Assembly (NCBI RefSeq): GCF_028502605.1
Contig: NC_079233.1
Coordinates: forward strand, 434,001 to 498,000
Reading direction: 5' to 3'
DNA: 64,000 nucleotides
Origin: Trichoderma breve
Lineage: Eukaryota; Ascomycota; Sordariomycetes; Hypocreales; Hypocreaceae
Shown here in pieces: positions 1 to 10,800 of the stretch (position 1 is the stretch's first letter; every line of letters begins with the position of its first letter). A program made the translations under genes and the position numbers. The notes under the pieces were generated by a model, which was not told the DNA's origin, did no database searches, and worked only from the letters and a program-made list of their open reading frames with translations.

Positions 1-206
1 TAACATAAAGACTGTTCTACAAGTTGTCTAGACTTAAAATAGAGTTGCACTTAGCATTCAGGATGCATGAAAGCCGTCGACAATCAATTCTTTAAAGCTT
101 TATTTCACGGCTACGTAGAGCCAGAGAATGACCACCAAAGTTATCTGTCTCTCTCTTTCAACACTGCCTTGGCAATTGTAGCTGTTGTCTAATGTTGAAT
201 ATGTAT
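1..206. other. left-edge flank, no gene seen
   Basis: AT-rich sequence downstream of the GH25 gene, presumably its 3' untranslated region and terminator. No open frame or RNA gene is supported here. Confidence 0.6.
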
Positions 207-953
207 CTAGCTTCCACGAGCAATCTTCTGAAGCTGTGCCAAATCTCCATTGAAGATATCAGAATCACCACCCCAAGGAGCTGCGTCATTGTTTTGCCAA
301 ATAGTATAATAACTCCAGCCATTGGGCAGCGTGCCCACGGAGCTGGCGTATCGCGCAACCACAAGAGGAGATTTGCTGCCGAATGAGCCATTGTTTCCAG
401 TACACAGTTGCCACCAGCTTGTAGAAGTGTAGATGAGAGGATACTGAGATGTAGCGGAGTGATAAGTGTTGATGAAATCATTAATCCAGCTGACCATGGC
501 GCTGGCGCTCAAACCGTAGCAGCTGTCCCCGCTGGGGGCATACTCGAGATCCAGCATTCCGGGCAGAGTGATGCCATCAGATGACCAACCTCCTCCGTGG
601 GCGAGGAAATATTTGGCTTGGGCGGCGCCAGAGGAAGATGCAGGCTGTGCAAAGTGGTAGCCGCCACGGATGAAGCCGGCACTGGTGGCCTTGGTGTAAT
701 GATCACTAAAACTAGGATCGGTATAAGTGGTTCCCTCAGTGGCCTAAAGATGAGAAGTATTAGCTTTTTAGAGCATGATGAGAGACAAAACTCCAATACC
801 AACTTTGATAATAACGAAGCGTGCACCATCGGAATATGCCTTGGCAAAGTCAACGTTGGGTTGATAGTGAGAAATGTCGAATCCTTTAACGGATGCACTG
901 GCAACAGTGGCAAGAGCGGCAGCCCCGATGACAATGGAAGCAAGCGACTTCAT
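207..953 (-). CDS. secreted GH25 muramidase (N,O-diacetylmuramidase, Chalaropsis-type lysozyme)
   Basis: Two exons, 953-804 and 743-207, give 228 residues. The 60-nt intron (803-744) has donor GTTGGT and acceptor TTTAG, and joins FVIIK to ATEGTTYTDP, the continuous family sequence. Residues 1-20 are a signal peptide ending in VASA. The mature part opens with GFDISHYQ, where Asp26 is the expected N-terminal catalytic acid, and LDLEY at 114-118 supplies the second Asp/Glu pair (D115, E117). Length fits a single GH25 barrel with no cell-wall-binding module. Family members cut the beta-1,4 bond between MurNAc and GlcNAc in bacterial peptidoglycan, so the enzyme probably attacks bacteria outside the hypha. 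It stands alone, with a TATATAA box just upstream. The start is the first ATG giving a signal peptide. Confidence 0.93.
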
Positions 954-2412
954 CGTAATAGTGGTTAGGGGGGTTTTTTTTTTTTGTTTTTTTTTTTTTG
1001 CCTATGAATTATTATATAGAGGCCAGAAGGAATTGCTGTCTATGAAAAGGGTTGGATTCGGGATACGTGAAAGGGTTTATATACTCAGAAGCTTTTGGGT
1101 TGGAGAGGCGAATGTAACCCCTCTTGCGACGATCCCGACATATTACTAGAGGCCAAAAGTTCTTATCGCTATTGCGTATCCCTATAAATAGCTAGGATAG
1201 GATGTTATAATCTAAGTACTCTGCAAGGTAATGTATGCATGGATGGAGAATCGGGATATGTTCCCGACCTCTCTTACCAGCTCATTCGACGCATGAGATG
1301 CTCCCGTTGATACCCGTGGGATTTCATGGAGTTCGCGGGATCGATCTCCGCCTTAGAGTGCGGCACAACCACTCATGATCGGCAGGTAGCTGAGAGCTGA
1401 ACATGATCCCTGGCTACGAATGGGTCCTTGCATCAAGGCTCTTGGTCGAGTTTGGTAGGTGATGTGCTGGAGAAAACCGGTTGAAAAGGCGCCAATTCGA
1501 CGGCCGCATTAGCATCGATCACACAAGGCATCTAGAAATTAGAGACATTGACTAATAGTTTGAAGGATTGAAACACCGCATCGCCTAATTTGAGACATTG
1601 ACCCATTAGAATCATTCGAGTTTTAATAAGAACGCTGTTAAGAACAAACATTACAAGAATTGCTTTACATCTCTTGCAGTGAACGATATACGCAGTATTT
1701 AGGCGACATACTCCAAATTGTACTTGTTCGGAAGTTTCAGCCGATCGGGTCATCATCTCCCCATCCTTATTCTACACACCCATGTTGCTGCGCACTGCAT
1801 TCTCTACATGGCATAGCGCGCAGTATCCACAGCAAAACAAACAGTATCAAGGACCTTGGCCAATTGGATGCAAAGGGGCGAGTTGAGATGCATCAAGTTG
1901 GGGGCCAAAATGGGCTTCACGTTCCTGAAATTGCACAGCCGTTCGTCCAATGGCCATTTATGACGATGGCCAAGAATGAAAAGACAGCGCCCATGTCAAT
2001 TAAAAGGAAACGCAAACTGTATGCCGCGTATCCGCTTTTATGAACTTGTGAAAGGCGACTACACCATTAGAAGATGGACGTCGGTGTACAGATTTGGACA
2101 CTTGATTTCATCCATACTCGCATCAACCAAGCCTGTTAGAGATCGTCTCACAGGCTTACCATTCTCGAAACCACGTGAACATATCACCACTACATTTACA
2201 TTTTCCTCTGTAGATGTTCAGTGATAGGTTTTAGATAGAGATGAAATGAATGGAGGCAAATCACGGTGCAGATATGTATTGTCATGTGGTTCGTGTAGAA
2301 TCATCATAACCAAATCCTCCTTCCGACTAAATAGTTAAAACATACATGTAAAAAGAATCAATGCCCGAAGCAATATGTATCCAAGCTAAGCCCCATCCTT
2401 GTCCGTATGAAA
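954..2412. other. intergenic, no supported gene
   Basis: Apart from the TATA box and T-tract near 970-1018, no coherent reading frame continues across possible introns. A TACATGTA palindrome lies at 2343-2350. Confidence 0.5.
1012..1018 (-). promoter_or_regulatory. TATA box of the GH25 gene
   Basis: TATATAA reads on the minus strand about 60 nt upstream of the muramidase ATG. Between them lies a T-tract interrupted by one G (about 973-999), which is an A-tract on the coding strand. Confidence 0.5.
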
Positions 2413-2886
2413 TTATTCGAGGGTGGCAGATTCGGAGCATACCCATATTATACCCGCAGAGACGAGAGAGATAATCATTGTTGCCATAAGCAAAGGTCGA
2501 TACGGATGCATACGGGACCTTTTTCGCGGATTCTTGTCCTTGTTCCGTGTAGTTCTAGGTTGATGCTGCTGGCCCTCCGCTAGTGAATATACTCGTACGC
2601 CGCGACGCCCAAAAGGAGGCAAGATGTAGTGGACAGGAGGGCGAAGGACGGCGTTGTCATCGGCGGAATAGGGACGCAATCTGCGGCTTCTGCGCTGTCT
2701 ATCTGGGGACAGGTTACCATCGAGCACCCAATAAGTCGGATAGAATACAAGGTCTCTCATTTTTGCAATCCTCAATTTCCAAATATTGTAAAAGAGTGGG
2801 TCGTTTGTAAAGAGATACGCATGAAGGGTCCATAGATGGGAAAGATTGTAGGGACTGTAAGCAAAAAACCATCGACTTTTATACAT
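2413..2886 (-). CDS. uncertain ORF, 157 aa, one C-terminal hydrophobic segment
   Basis: An uninterrupted frame of 157 codons ends with a basic stretch (RNKDKNPRKRSR) followed by a hydrophobic segment at about residues 131-149. I recognise no family. A second frame over 2590-2720 also reads as a short protein-like stretch with a hydrophobic run, so the region may be a real gene with an unresolved splice pattern, a decayed gene, or chance. There is no signal peptide and no conserved motif. Confidence 0.18.
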   Translation of the reverse strand: MYKSRWFFAYSPYNLSHLWTLHAYLFTNDPLFYNIWKLRIAKMRDLVFYPTYWVLDGNLSPDRQRRSRRLRPYSADDNAVLRPPVHYILPPFGRRGVRVYSLAEGQQHQPRTTRNKDKNPRKRSRMHPYRPLLMATMIISLVSAGIIWVCSESATLE

Positions 2887-3434
2887 CGCATTCTAGTATA
2901 CTCTTCTTTCCAAATTATAAGACTCTTGAGGCGCTTTGAAGTCAATTGTAGCAGATGATATCGTTTTCTATTCATCGTTAAACTTTTGTATCTTATTCTT
3001 GAACGTGGCGTCGTATACTCTAAGGCTTTTACATAGAAATCGAGCTAAATCATCTGATGGACATAGTTGAGTTAATAAAGTAAGGCATATTTTACATTTA
3101 TTATACATAAGTAGTTGATTGTATTCGCTCAGATTCATCCGCACCTAAGATTACTAAAAAGTACTGATATGGACTCTACGACAGACACTAAATGGAAACT
3201 CTGAGGAAAGGGCGGATGTTATACTTTTAGCAGAAGATAGTGGTGAAACTTTTATGATAAACAGCGCGGACATATTAATTAATAGTGTATTATCATAGTC
3301 AATCATCTATTACATTAAAATTCGTGGTACGTATTCCCCCTCGCCTGATTCATTGCCGTTTCCAATTATCACCAGCTGTTCCGTCTGGAGTAAATTGTCT
3401 GTTCATATAGTGATTCCAAGCAATTCCATTTCAT
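2887..3434. other. intergenic, no gene seen
   Basis: AT-rich, stop-dense sequence downstream of the small secreted protein gene. Nothing recognisable. Confidence 0.5.
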
Positions 3435-3878
3435 TTATGGCAAGTTGGTCGGGGCGTAACTCTGGTTGGGCGAAACAACCTTGCCGCCTTGAACCTGAAC
3501 ATCGGTATAAGCAGGCCAGGTAATGAGCTTCTTGGAGAAATCGGTGACAGCAAAGGTAGTAAAGCCGTTGTTAGGGCCAAACTGTCCACTCCAGCTGGAT
3601 GTGATAGTGTAAGGGCCACAAGTAACGGGGCCGCCGCTGGCCTGAGAAGCGTTGGCAGTGGCCTTGACGGTGTATGTGCAGGAGGTGGCGGTGGCGAGAT
3701 GTGTATCGACGCCAAAGGTCCATGTGCAGGAGGTGTTGCCGGAGTTGCACACTCTCTTCAAGTTGGTGATTGTCCACTCAGGGACAGCGGCCATCATGGA
3801 CTTGTCCGCAGGAGTGGGAGCCGCAAAGGCGGTAGAGGCGGCAAAGAGGGTAGCGATGAGGCTCTTGGTGATCTGCAT
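3435..3878 (-). CDS. small secreted protein, elicitor-like
   Basis: A single exon encodes 147 residues. Residues 1-19 form a signal peptide ending AFA, followed by a short pro-like stretch. The mature part has four cysteines, in the order VCNSG, TSCTW, TSCTY and VTCGP, which could make two disulfides. Motifs such as ITNLKRVC, CTWTFGVDTH, SSWSGQFGP, ITWPAYTD and NQSYAPTNL match a family of ascomycete secreted proteins that I recall being annotated as hypersensitive-response-inducing or small secreted proteins; that name is from memory. No enzyme motif is visible. It is isolated, with a TATATAA box about 140 nt upstream, and would act outside the cell, possibly at a plant or competitor surface. 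Confidence 0.85.
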   Translation of the reverse strand: MQITKSLIATLFAASTAFAAPTPADKSMMAAVPEWTITNLKRVCNSGNTSCTWTFGVDTHLATATSCTYTVKATANASQASGGPVTCGPYTITSSWSGQFGPNNGFTTFAVTDFSKKLITWPAYTDVQVQGGKVVSPNQSYAPTNLP

Positions 3879-5785
3879 GGTGACTGATTGTATGTGTCTT
3901 TATGAGGACTGGTTTTAAGTCAAGTCTTGATAGCTGCTGGAAGCAAAGGATGAGATGGACGAGGTGGATGAGATGGAAGATGGACCAGAAAGATGGACAA
4001 TGGGTATGGTCTCTCTCTTATATACTTATTTCAGCTCCGATAGCATACTTTAGAATTAGGCAGGGAACCAACCCGAGTGGAGAAGGTATTCTCGTGTTGG
4101 TACAGTCTGGATGTCTTCTGGAACCTAAAAACTTGGCTTTTGCCCTGCTCCAGGGATGTCGGGACAGTTCTGCATCGGATGCGATCACCCGAACAGCTTA
4201 CTAGAAGCGGTCACGGTTTGCAACGGCGACTCGGTACCCTTGCATCATCTCGTATCGTGAATGGAGGCCTGCCGGTAAGGCTGTCGTCTGCCAATGTTGC
4301 GGTGGCAATGCAGCACAGTCGGCCATCGTCATTGAGCATGGCATGCAGGGGGTCATCCCACATATCCGGCGGCGATGGGCCGATCCCAGGTCTCAGTACT
4401 CTAGACATGACACAACATAACGTAGGCAAGAGACATATTACACAGCTTAGTGATGTAATATCTCTCAAATGTCTTACACTACAATTCCGCCATTTGTGTT
4501 GCTGATGCCGAGCTGTAACGTTGCCAGATCTTCAGCCTTTGGTTTACACTGCCTAAGCTCTTTGGCCATCTCATGATGTGCGTTAAGCGTGTGGGGTTGG
4601 ATCCCGGCCGGGATTCATCTGCCGCAGCTCGTATTCCAGGAATAGGGTCAAGCAAGCAGAAAACGGTCGCCGCATTTGGCAGTGCCACCCCTTACTTCCG
4701 CAGAAGATCAATGCTATTACGAAATGCCACTCCATTTCAGTTGAGGCTTGGATCTTGGCGATTCATGTTATTCATGTTGCTCAAGAACTGTCTTGGGTAG
4801 TAGTAATTCTAGCGGTCGCGAACCAACATTAGATCAGACATGTCAGTGCTATTGGCGGTTTTCGTTATGCAACCTTATGAGCATACCCCTGTCGGAATAA
4901 ACGGACAGCCGAGCCACCAATTGAGGTTATAAGTATGCTTTCTTACAGCCCTGATCGGCACGAGACGCGTCAAGCGAGAAGCGAACAAACCGCCGCCTCG
5001 CGCGCCTTTTCTTGCAGCATACATTCCTCGAAACATTGGCCGCTCGAAGCTGAGCTGAGCAGATTCCCCAACGATCTGGTAATGGTCTACAGTAAACTGC
5101 TGGTGGGCGCAGTGCGGCAAACGTATTCGTCATGTCGTAATACGGATTATTCTGTGCTCAGACACTTGTGCCAGGAATTCAATACGGCTATCCTCGTTTT
5201 GTAAAGTGGTTAACAGAAAAGCCCGTGTTGGCTGGGATTAATACATAGGCTCGGCCGACGCCAAAACCGCCCCAGTCACCTTAATGCCGGCCTCCCCCGC
5301 ATGATCGTGTTACCCTAAAAGAGGTGAAAACCCGAGGTCAGCTGGCACGATCAACAGGAGCACAGGCAGGATACGAGTGTTTAATACGGAGAGAACGGAG
5401 AGTACGGAGCACAGAGAACTTGTGTAGATTCTAATCCGGCAAGGACGGTGAACATTAGCCACAATTGTGACAATCACAACAGGCTAAAGTCAACTGAAGA
5501 TCTTTGTACAGAGTCCATGTTCCTAGACTAGCGAAACTGATAGTTCTTGAATGTCTCACCAGCCACCCAGAGTTCTCATCAGGCTGTTGAGAAAGCTGGA
5601 AAAAGCAGCGGAACATGTTACCCTACAGGAAACTTTTTAAATCTCCATGACGGTTTATTGTCAAAGTTCTTATTATACTGAGTTTTCAACCAATTGTCAC
5701 CGAGTCTTCACAATCAATTACTTTTGCCATCCTTCTTGATGAGAATATTCGCGCCGACTGACAAGCCAATCAGAGCGCCTCAAAT
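3879..5785. other. intergenic, no supported gene
   Basis: Contains the promoter of the small secreted protein and, at about 5384-5410, three spaced copies of a CGGAG core (atacggag, aacggag, tacggag). ORFs over 4077-4688 are short, overlap on both strands and show no family signal. Confidence 0.5.
4018..4024 (-). promoter_or_regulatory. TATA box of the small secreted protein gene
   Basis: TATATAA on the minus strand, about 140 nt upstream of the ATG at 3878, immediately upstream (on that strand) of a purine-rich GA tract. Confidence 0.45.
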
Positions 5786-5894
5786 GGGCGGATGGTTTAG
5801 TGGTATAATTTTCCCTTAGCATGGCCCGTCCAATTAATTTGGCGGTTCAGCTTCTCATTGGGAAAGGTCCGGGGTTCGATTCCCCGTTCGTCCA
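5786..5894 (+). tRNA. tRNA-Ala (anticodon AGC) with a 37-nt intron
   Basis: The cloverleaf can be folded by hand. Acceptor stem GGGCGGA (5786-5792) pairs with TTCGTCC (5887-5893) with discriminator A at 5894. The anticodon stem TTCCC/GGGAA (5811-5815 and 5860-5864) holds loop TTAGCAT with anticodon AGC at 5818-5820. The T arm is CGGGG-TTCGATT-CCCCG. An intron of about 37 nt (5822-5858) sits one base 3' of the anticodon, the usual nuclear position. The third acceptor pair is G3-T70, the G3:U70 wobble that marks tRNA-Ala for alanyl-tRNA synthetase, so identity rests on both anticodon and determinant. Confidence 0.95.
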
Positions 5895-6688
5895 GCGCAA
5901 AGCAACGGCTTATTTTCTTCTTTTTTCTCTTTTTGCAAGGTTCGTATTCATCAGTTGCTGCTGATGATATCAGTCAGTACGAAGGAAGAGACAAACAAAT
6001 ATGCACGGAGACAAACGAAGGACATGTAAGGAAAAGGGCGCGATGTAACTTTAACCCCCTTTTTACAATTCGTATACTCTCACCGTTCACCGCTTGGAGG
6101 AGGTACTTCCGTTGAACGAAGTTAACCCTTCTTCTATACTGTGGCTACATGTAGTTTCGCCCTTTTGCATTACACGCAGCCCCTCCCTTTCATTATCGCT
6201 GTTTCACAGCACATGTCTCCCTCGTCTTATTAAAAAGCTTTCATAATCCAAAGAGGGGAAATACTCTGCTGAATTGGCTACCATTTATTTCTGTCTTATC
6301 CGTGCGGACAAGGGTTTCTTTCATGGCTGATCTCACACAACTCAGCTACTGGAAATTCAATTCGAGTGCACAGGAATTTAATGCATATATACATCATTCG
6401 TCATTGCCTATGTAGTAAACGCTAACTATGTGCATGGTAAAAATCCAATCTCTCGTAAAAGAACTGATGGTAATGTAGGTAGTTACAAAGAGCCATTACC
6501 ACAGCCTCTTACGAGTTCCAATTTTGTCATCATTCATTCAATTTGTCTTTCCTCCAAATTGCTAGCCCAGTTTTCCAGCCACTGTCTGCATCAAATGGGC
6601 GACTGAGTCCTCGGTTTCGGCGTTGCATATTGCATTTCCTTTCCTACACCAAGAGTTTCCCCCAGTCGTCATCCGTTTGTTGAGAAAT
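5895..6688. other. intergenic, no gene seen
   Basis: Separates the tRNA from the 3' end of the DUF1996 gene. A T-rich run follows the tRNA (about 5912-5936) and could serve as the RNA polymerase III stop. TACATGTA occurs at 6146-6153. Confidence 0.5.
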
Positions 6689-7852
6689 TTAGTGGATGGG
6701 GTTGTTGCCAGGGAGAGCAGCAAGAGGACCGTTGAGGCCAATGTTCTCAGAAGGAGCGGGAGTCTGGAGCTTCTGGGTGCTGGACTGGCCGGGAGTTCCG
6801 TTGGGGCCGACGTTCAAGCTGCAGCCGCGGTCAAGGACACCGTTGGGGCCAGTGCAGGTGGTGATGGCGTTGTTGAGAGCGTTCTGGTCCTTCCAGCCCT
6901 GGAAGTAATCGGCGTGCAGGGAGTAGCCGGTGGCATCACCAGTGGCGTAGACGAATCGGTTGAAGTTCTGGACTGAGCCAGTGTCGTAGAAGAACTCGTA
7001 GAAGACCGAGAGGATGGCCTTGGGGTGCGACTGCGGGCACACACCGGTGTTGTAGTCACCAATAGCAGGGAAGGCAACCTATAGCTTGTTAGCAGGAGCA
7101 TCGCGCTGTTATCCATGAGAGGAGACTTACGTGGTCCTTGTGGTTGGCACTGTCCAGGTTGACACCGTCCCAGCAGGACTGGAAGAAGGTCTCAGAACGG
7201 ATGCGCTGGCACTGGCGGGTAGGGAAGCCGTTGGTGTCGGGCACCGGCTGAGTGTCGAGGCAGACGTGCTGAATGGCACGGTCCTCGAAGCTGGAGGCGT
7301 TGAAAGTGCTAATGTGATGTTAGAGTAGGAAGGTTGACGGATTTTAGTCCAAGGTCTACATACCGTCGGTTCAAGTCACCAACAAGCATCTTAAGGCCAG
7401 CGGGAGGAGCAATGGGGAGAGGAGCTCCGTTGCAGTTCTGTCGGCCAGGAGCATAGTCGCAAGCACGAGCGATGTAGTAGGTAGCCTTTCCGCCCGTGTT
7501 AGCTCAAGAAGATGATTTTGAATATTGCTCAGCTACTTACACTGCCCTGGAAAGTGACAAGCTCGAATTGACCATCGTGGCGCTGGTGGTAAAGCTGGGG
7601 CTGCCAGTAGTTGCTGTTGTCGAGGATCTTGTCACAGGTGGTGGCTGTGGCAGCTCGTGCCTGGGCAGGGGTGACGGAGAGAGAGAAAGCAGTGCCACCG
7701 ACGATAGCGTGGACGTGAGAAGACAGAACACCAGGAGACACAATAGGGTCACCTCGGAACTGAGTCAAAGGAGCACAGTTGACAGTGAAGACCTGAGCCT
7801 GGGCACCCATGGCAGCAGCCAGGGCAACGAGAGCGGAGTGCTTAAGAGTCAT
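6689..7852 (-). CDS. secreted DUF1996-domain protein
   Basis: Four exons, 7852-7541, 7485-7364, 7308-7131 and 7078-6689, give 333 residues; introns are 55, 55 and 52 nt. Donors are GTAAGT or GTATGT, and joins restore the family text (FQGS/ATYYIARAC, LNRR/TFNASS, KDHV/AFPAIGD). Residues 1-20 are a signal peptide; the DUF1996 domain fills most of the rest and carries the typical HVHAIVGG motif near residue 46 and several conserved cysteines (CDKIL, RACDY, HVCLD, SCWDG). Many relatives carry a C-terminal WSC domain; this one lacks it and ends in a short Pro/Ser/Asn-rich tail. The biochemical role of the family is not known to me. A TATATAAA box lies about 130 nt upstream. Confidence 0.92.
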
Positions 7853-10800
7853 GTTGATGGTCGGAAGATGTGACTGTTTTTTTCTGCTCGTGAGCGACTT
7901 GAAGAGGAGTTCTGTCGAGGGCTGGAAGACGACTTGATGACCTGGTGAACAACAACTTCAAGGTTGGGGGCTCGGGATGGTTTATATATCAGTCGATACT
8001 ATTCTTCAAGGCCCCCCTGGCCCCCTTGTTCCCTATACTATCTCCGATCCATTCCATTGTCATGCTCACACACTCAGCATCCTTGCTTCCCACGCTGACA
8101 TGTTTCAAAACAAGTTCATTGGACGTCCAAAGATGGCAAGTCTATCGCGGCCGGCGACCAAACTTCCTTGTCGTCTAATCGGTCAGGCTATTCCCGTTCC
8201 TGGACAGCTTCATCGGGGACAGCTCAAGCTGTTCAACATTTGCTACGCAGATCCGGAATCGGTCCGAGCCTAGAGAGTCTAAAATGCAACCCTGGAGTTG
8301 AAATGAAGGAGGATGCTTGGCTTCTTCACCCACCGCACCATCATCTGATGAGTGGCCCGCCGAACAATGGGCCGAGACGCTGGTGTGGGCAGCAGAGGCA
8401 TTGGCTGCTCTCTGCGGTGCCCACTAGATAAAGATGGAAACAAAGCAAGAAGGCCGAGAAACAAAACCGACAGCGGGGTCGAAAGCGCGAAGTTACTGCA
8501 GGCCAAGATGGCCGCGATGCAACCGATCTCCAGCATTGCCGCGTGGGTTGCGTAGACTTGATTCGTGATGTGGCCGTTCGTCTGCTTTCGCTAGGGGGCT
8601 TTTTGTGGAGGCGGCTCACCCGTTGATCGCGGAGGAACCAGGGGGTAAAGTGCCAAAGAGGATGTGGCGTCTCTGTAAAGTCTGGGGTATGCATTGGGAA
8701 GCGCCCAAAGGACGGAGTGTGCGGAGGTGGCTTGCCTTTCTTGACAGCTTCGTCCCGGGAGGCGTATTTCCATCGTCAACCAACCATTCCCCCCACGGGC
8801 AATGGATAGCCACCATGTCCAAGAATGACAGTTGCAGGGACTGATTGGAAATGATTCGGTTTTTAGATTGGGCCAGAGTAGCATGGCTTACCAGTTGAAC
8901 ATGTTGTCAACGCAAGGGTGGTGAAACTGCTGCATACGGATGTTGTGTGAATTGAGTCGTATAGGATGCCCCGTAATTGGCTAGGGTATACGCTTCCTTC
9001 ATCCAATTAGAGTCATGTCCTGTCAGCAGGCATTGAAGCTTCTCTTGATCCATGTCAGGAACTGTCAGTAGTACAGTTTAGCTTTAGTTTATTCGATACT
9101 AGGTGCAAGGTAGCCGGAGCACTTGTTCATTCTTAATTCCGTACCCGTAGATGCTCTCTCCTCGCCTGATAGAACAGAGTAAACATTCGATTTTTATCGG
9201 CTTGTTCCATATACATTCGCATCAAAGTGAGCTTGGACACGAATGACATTCACACACTCTACCTGCTGCCATGGCACATGGATCACTGCCCTTTCATCTC
9301 AGTTGCCAAGCACATTGCCGGGGATGATCGGCATTCCCGTAGCCATTTGCCTATTTGGCAGACATGATCGCCCTACTGGCCTGGGTTGCAATGCTCGCGG
9401 ATTATCGCCGACTATTCCTACACACCCCACATCCGGCAAGGCATGCGGAACGGGGATGATCGGTCGCCTATCTTTTGAATGGGCTCTTCTGCTTCGGGCT
9501 CGCGCCGTAGCTTCACCTACATGTACGCTTTGATACCAACTCTCAACGGCTTTTAGAGAAATCGTCCAGAAAACCTGATTAGTGACTGTTCCTCTGTGGG
9601 CTTTTTGCCCCAGAGACAGCAATCCTGCCTTGATGGGCTGCTAGGGGTTGGAGTCGGACCTATTAGCTAGTGCGACATCTCGGTATATTAACTTGATGGG
9701 GCGGCAAGGGGGTATTGTGACCGGGCATTTTGAATTTTGCCATTTTCCCCGCGAATCAGATTCGATACCAAGCTTATTTTGCTTGCCGCCTCCACGACTA
9801 TTGGCTGGCTTTATGCGGGATGGCCAGAGCAGAACAGAATGGGATTCGGCATTTGAAGGCTGATAGCCGCTTACCATATGGCCCTTTGACTTGGCCTGCG
9901 GCGCGGCCAGAGCTCACGTCTTTGTGGCTTGATGCGGAGGCCTTTAAGCTTATGGTAGTATTTTCTGGAGTGCAGAGACCAGGGGTCCGAAATCCAGGAC
10001 AATGGCGCAAGCAATAATACCCGACGGCATACTCGTACAGCTGTCAAGTCCACTCGTCGCCGCAAAGGGGCATTTCTACGTTATGCCTCGTTTTTCGATT
10101 CTCAGGTATAGGTCGTCACTCTTTGCATAATGAACTACATGTATAAAGGTGTGCTTATGTAGTGTTTCGGTGTGCTGTCCAACCCATGCACACCTACTAG
10201 GTTGTAGTGCTGGGGTTGGGTGTAAGATATCCCTTCTTCGAGGTTCCGTTAATTTGTCGCTATTCTCCTCTCGATACATGCCATTCGTCGCAAGGAAAAT
10301 GCCTGATGAGGTCACTTCTGTAGGTGCTAGGTTTCCCCATGCCCAGTATGCGCCATCCTCGTATGTGTATGTACTCCGTAGTTGTTGGCCCGCGTGTGCC
10401 ACCTGCAATGTAACACTACCTCGACCTCGGCCAAACGAAGACATTTTGCACACTCGAATAGCCTTAGCATGGCTGGAATTCATCAGAGCTAAGGATAGAA
10501 TCTAGCCACAAGTGTCACGCTATCGAATGCAGACATGAGGTATGATGAAGTATGTGTAATTATTGATTAATGTTTCAAGGTCGTGTTTATTTTAGGCCAA
10601 GAATAGCTGATATTAAACTTACAAATGCAAGAGAGTCGTATACCGCCTAGCCCGGATGAGTTCTACACCATTTCTTCATCAAAATGTCATAGCACGCATG
10701 TCACGCATGCTCTCACAATACGAGGTAACGCCGCGACAGTGGCAGCTTTGTATCGCGAGGTGGAGCTTTCGGGGAGCTCGGACAGCGCCAAAATCTTGGA

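Noticed and set aside
8279..8884. Several GC-rich ORFs of 70-117 codons on both strands
   Set aside because: They overlap each other in different frames, none shows a motif, and no splice joins give a recognisable protein.
10076..10483. 135-codon minus-strand ORF
   Set aside because: No signal peptide, domain or compositional coding bias; an equally long ORF overlaps it on the other strand (10149-10505), which suggests chance.
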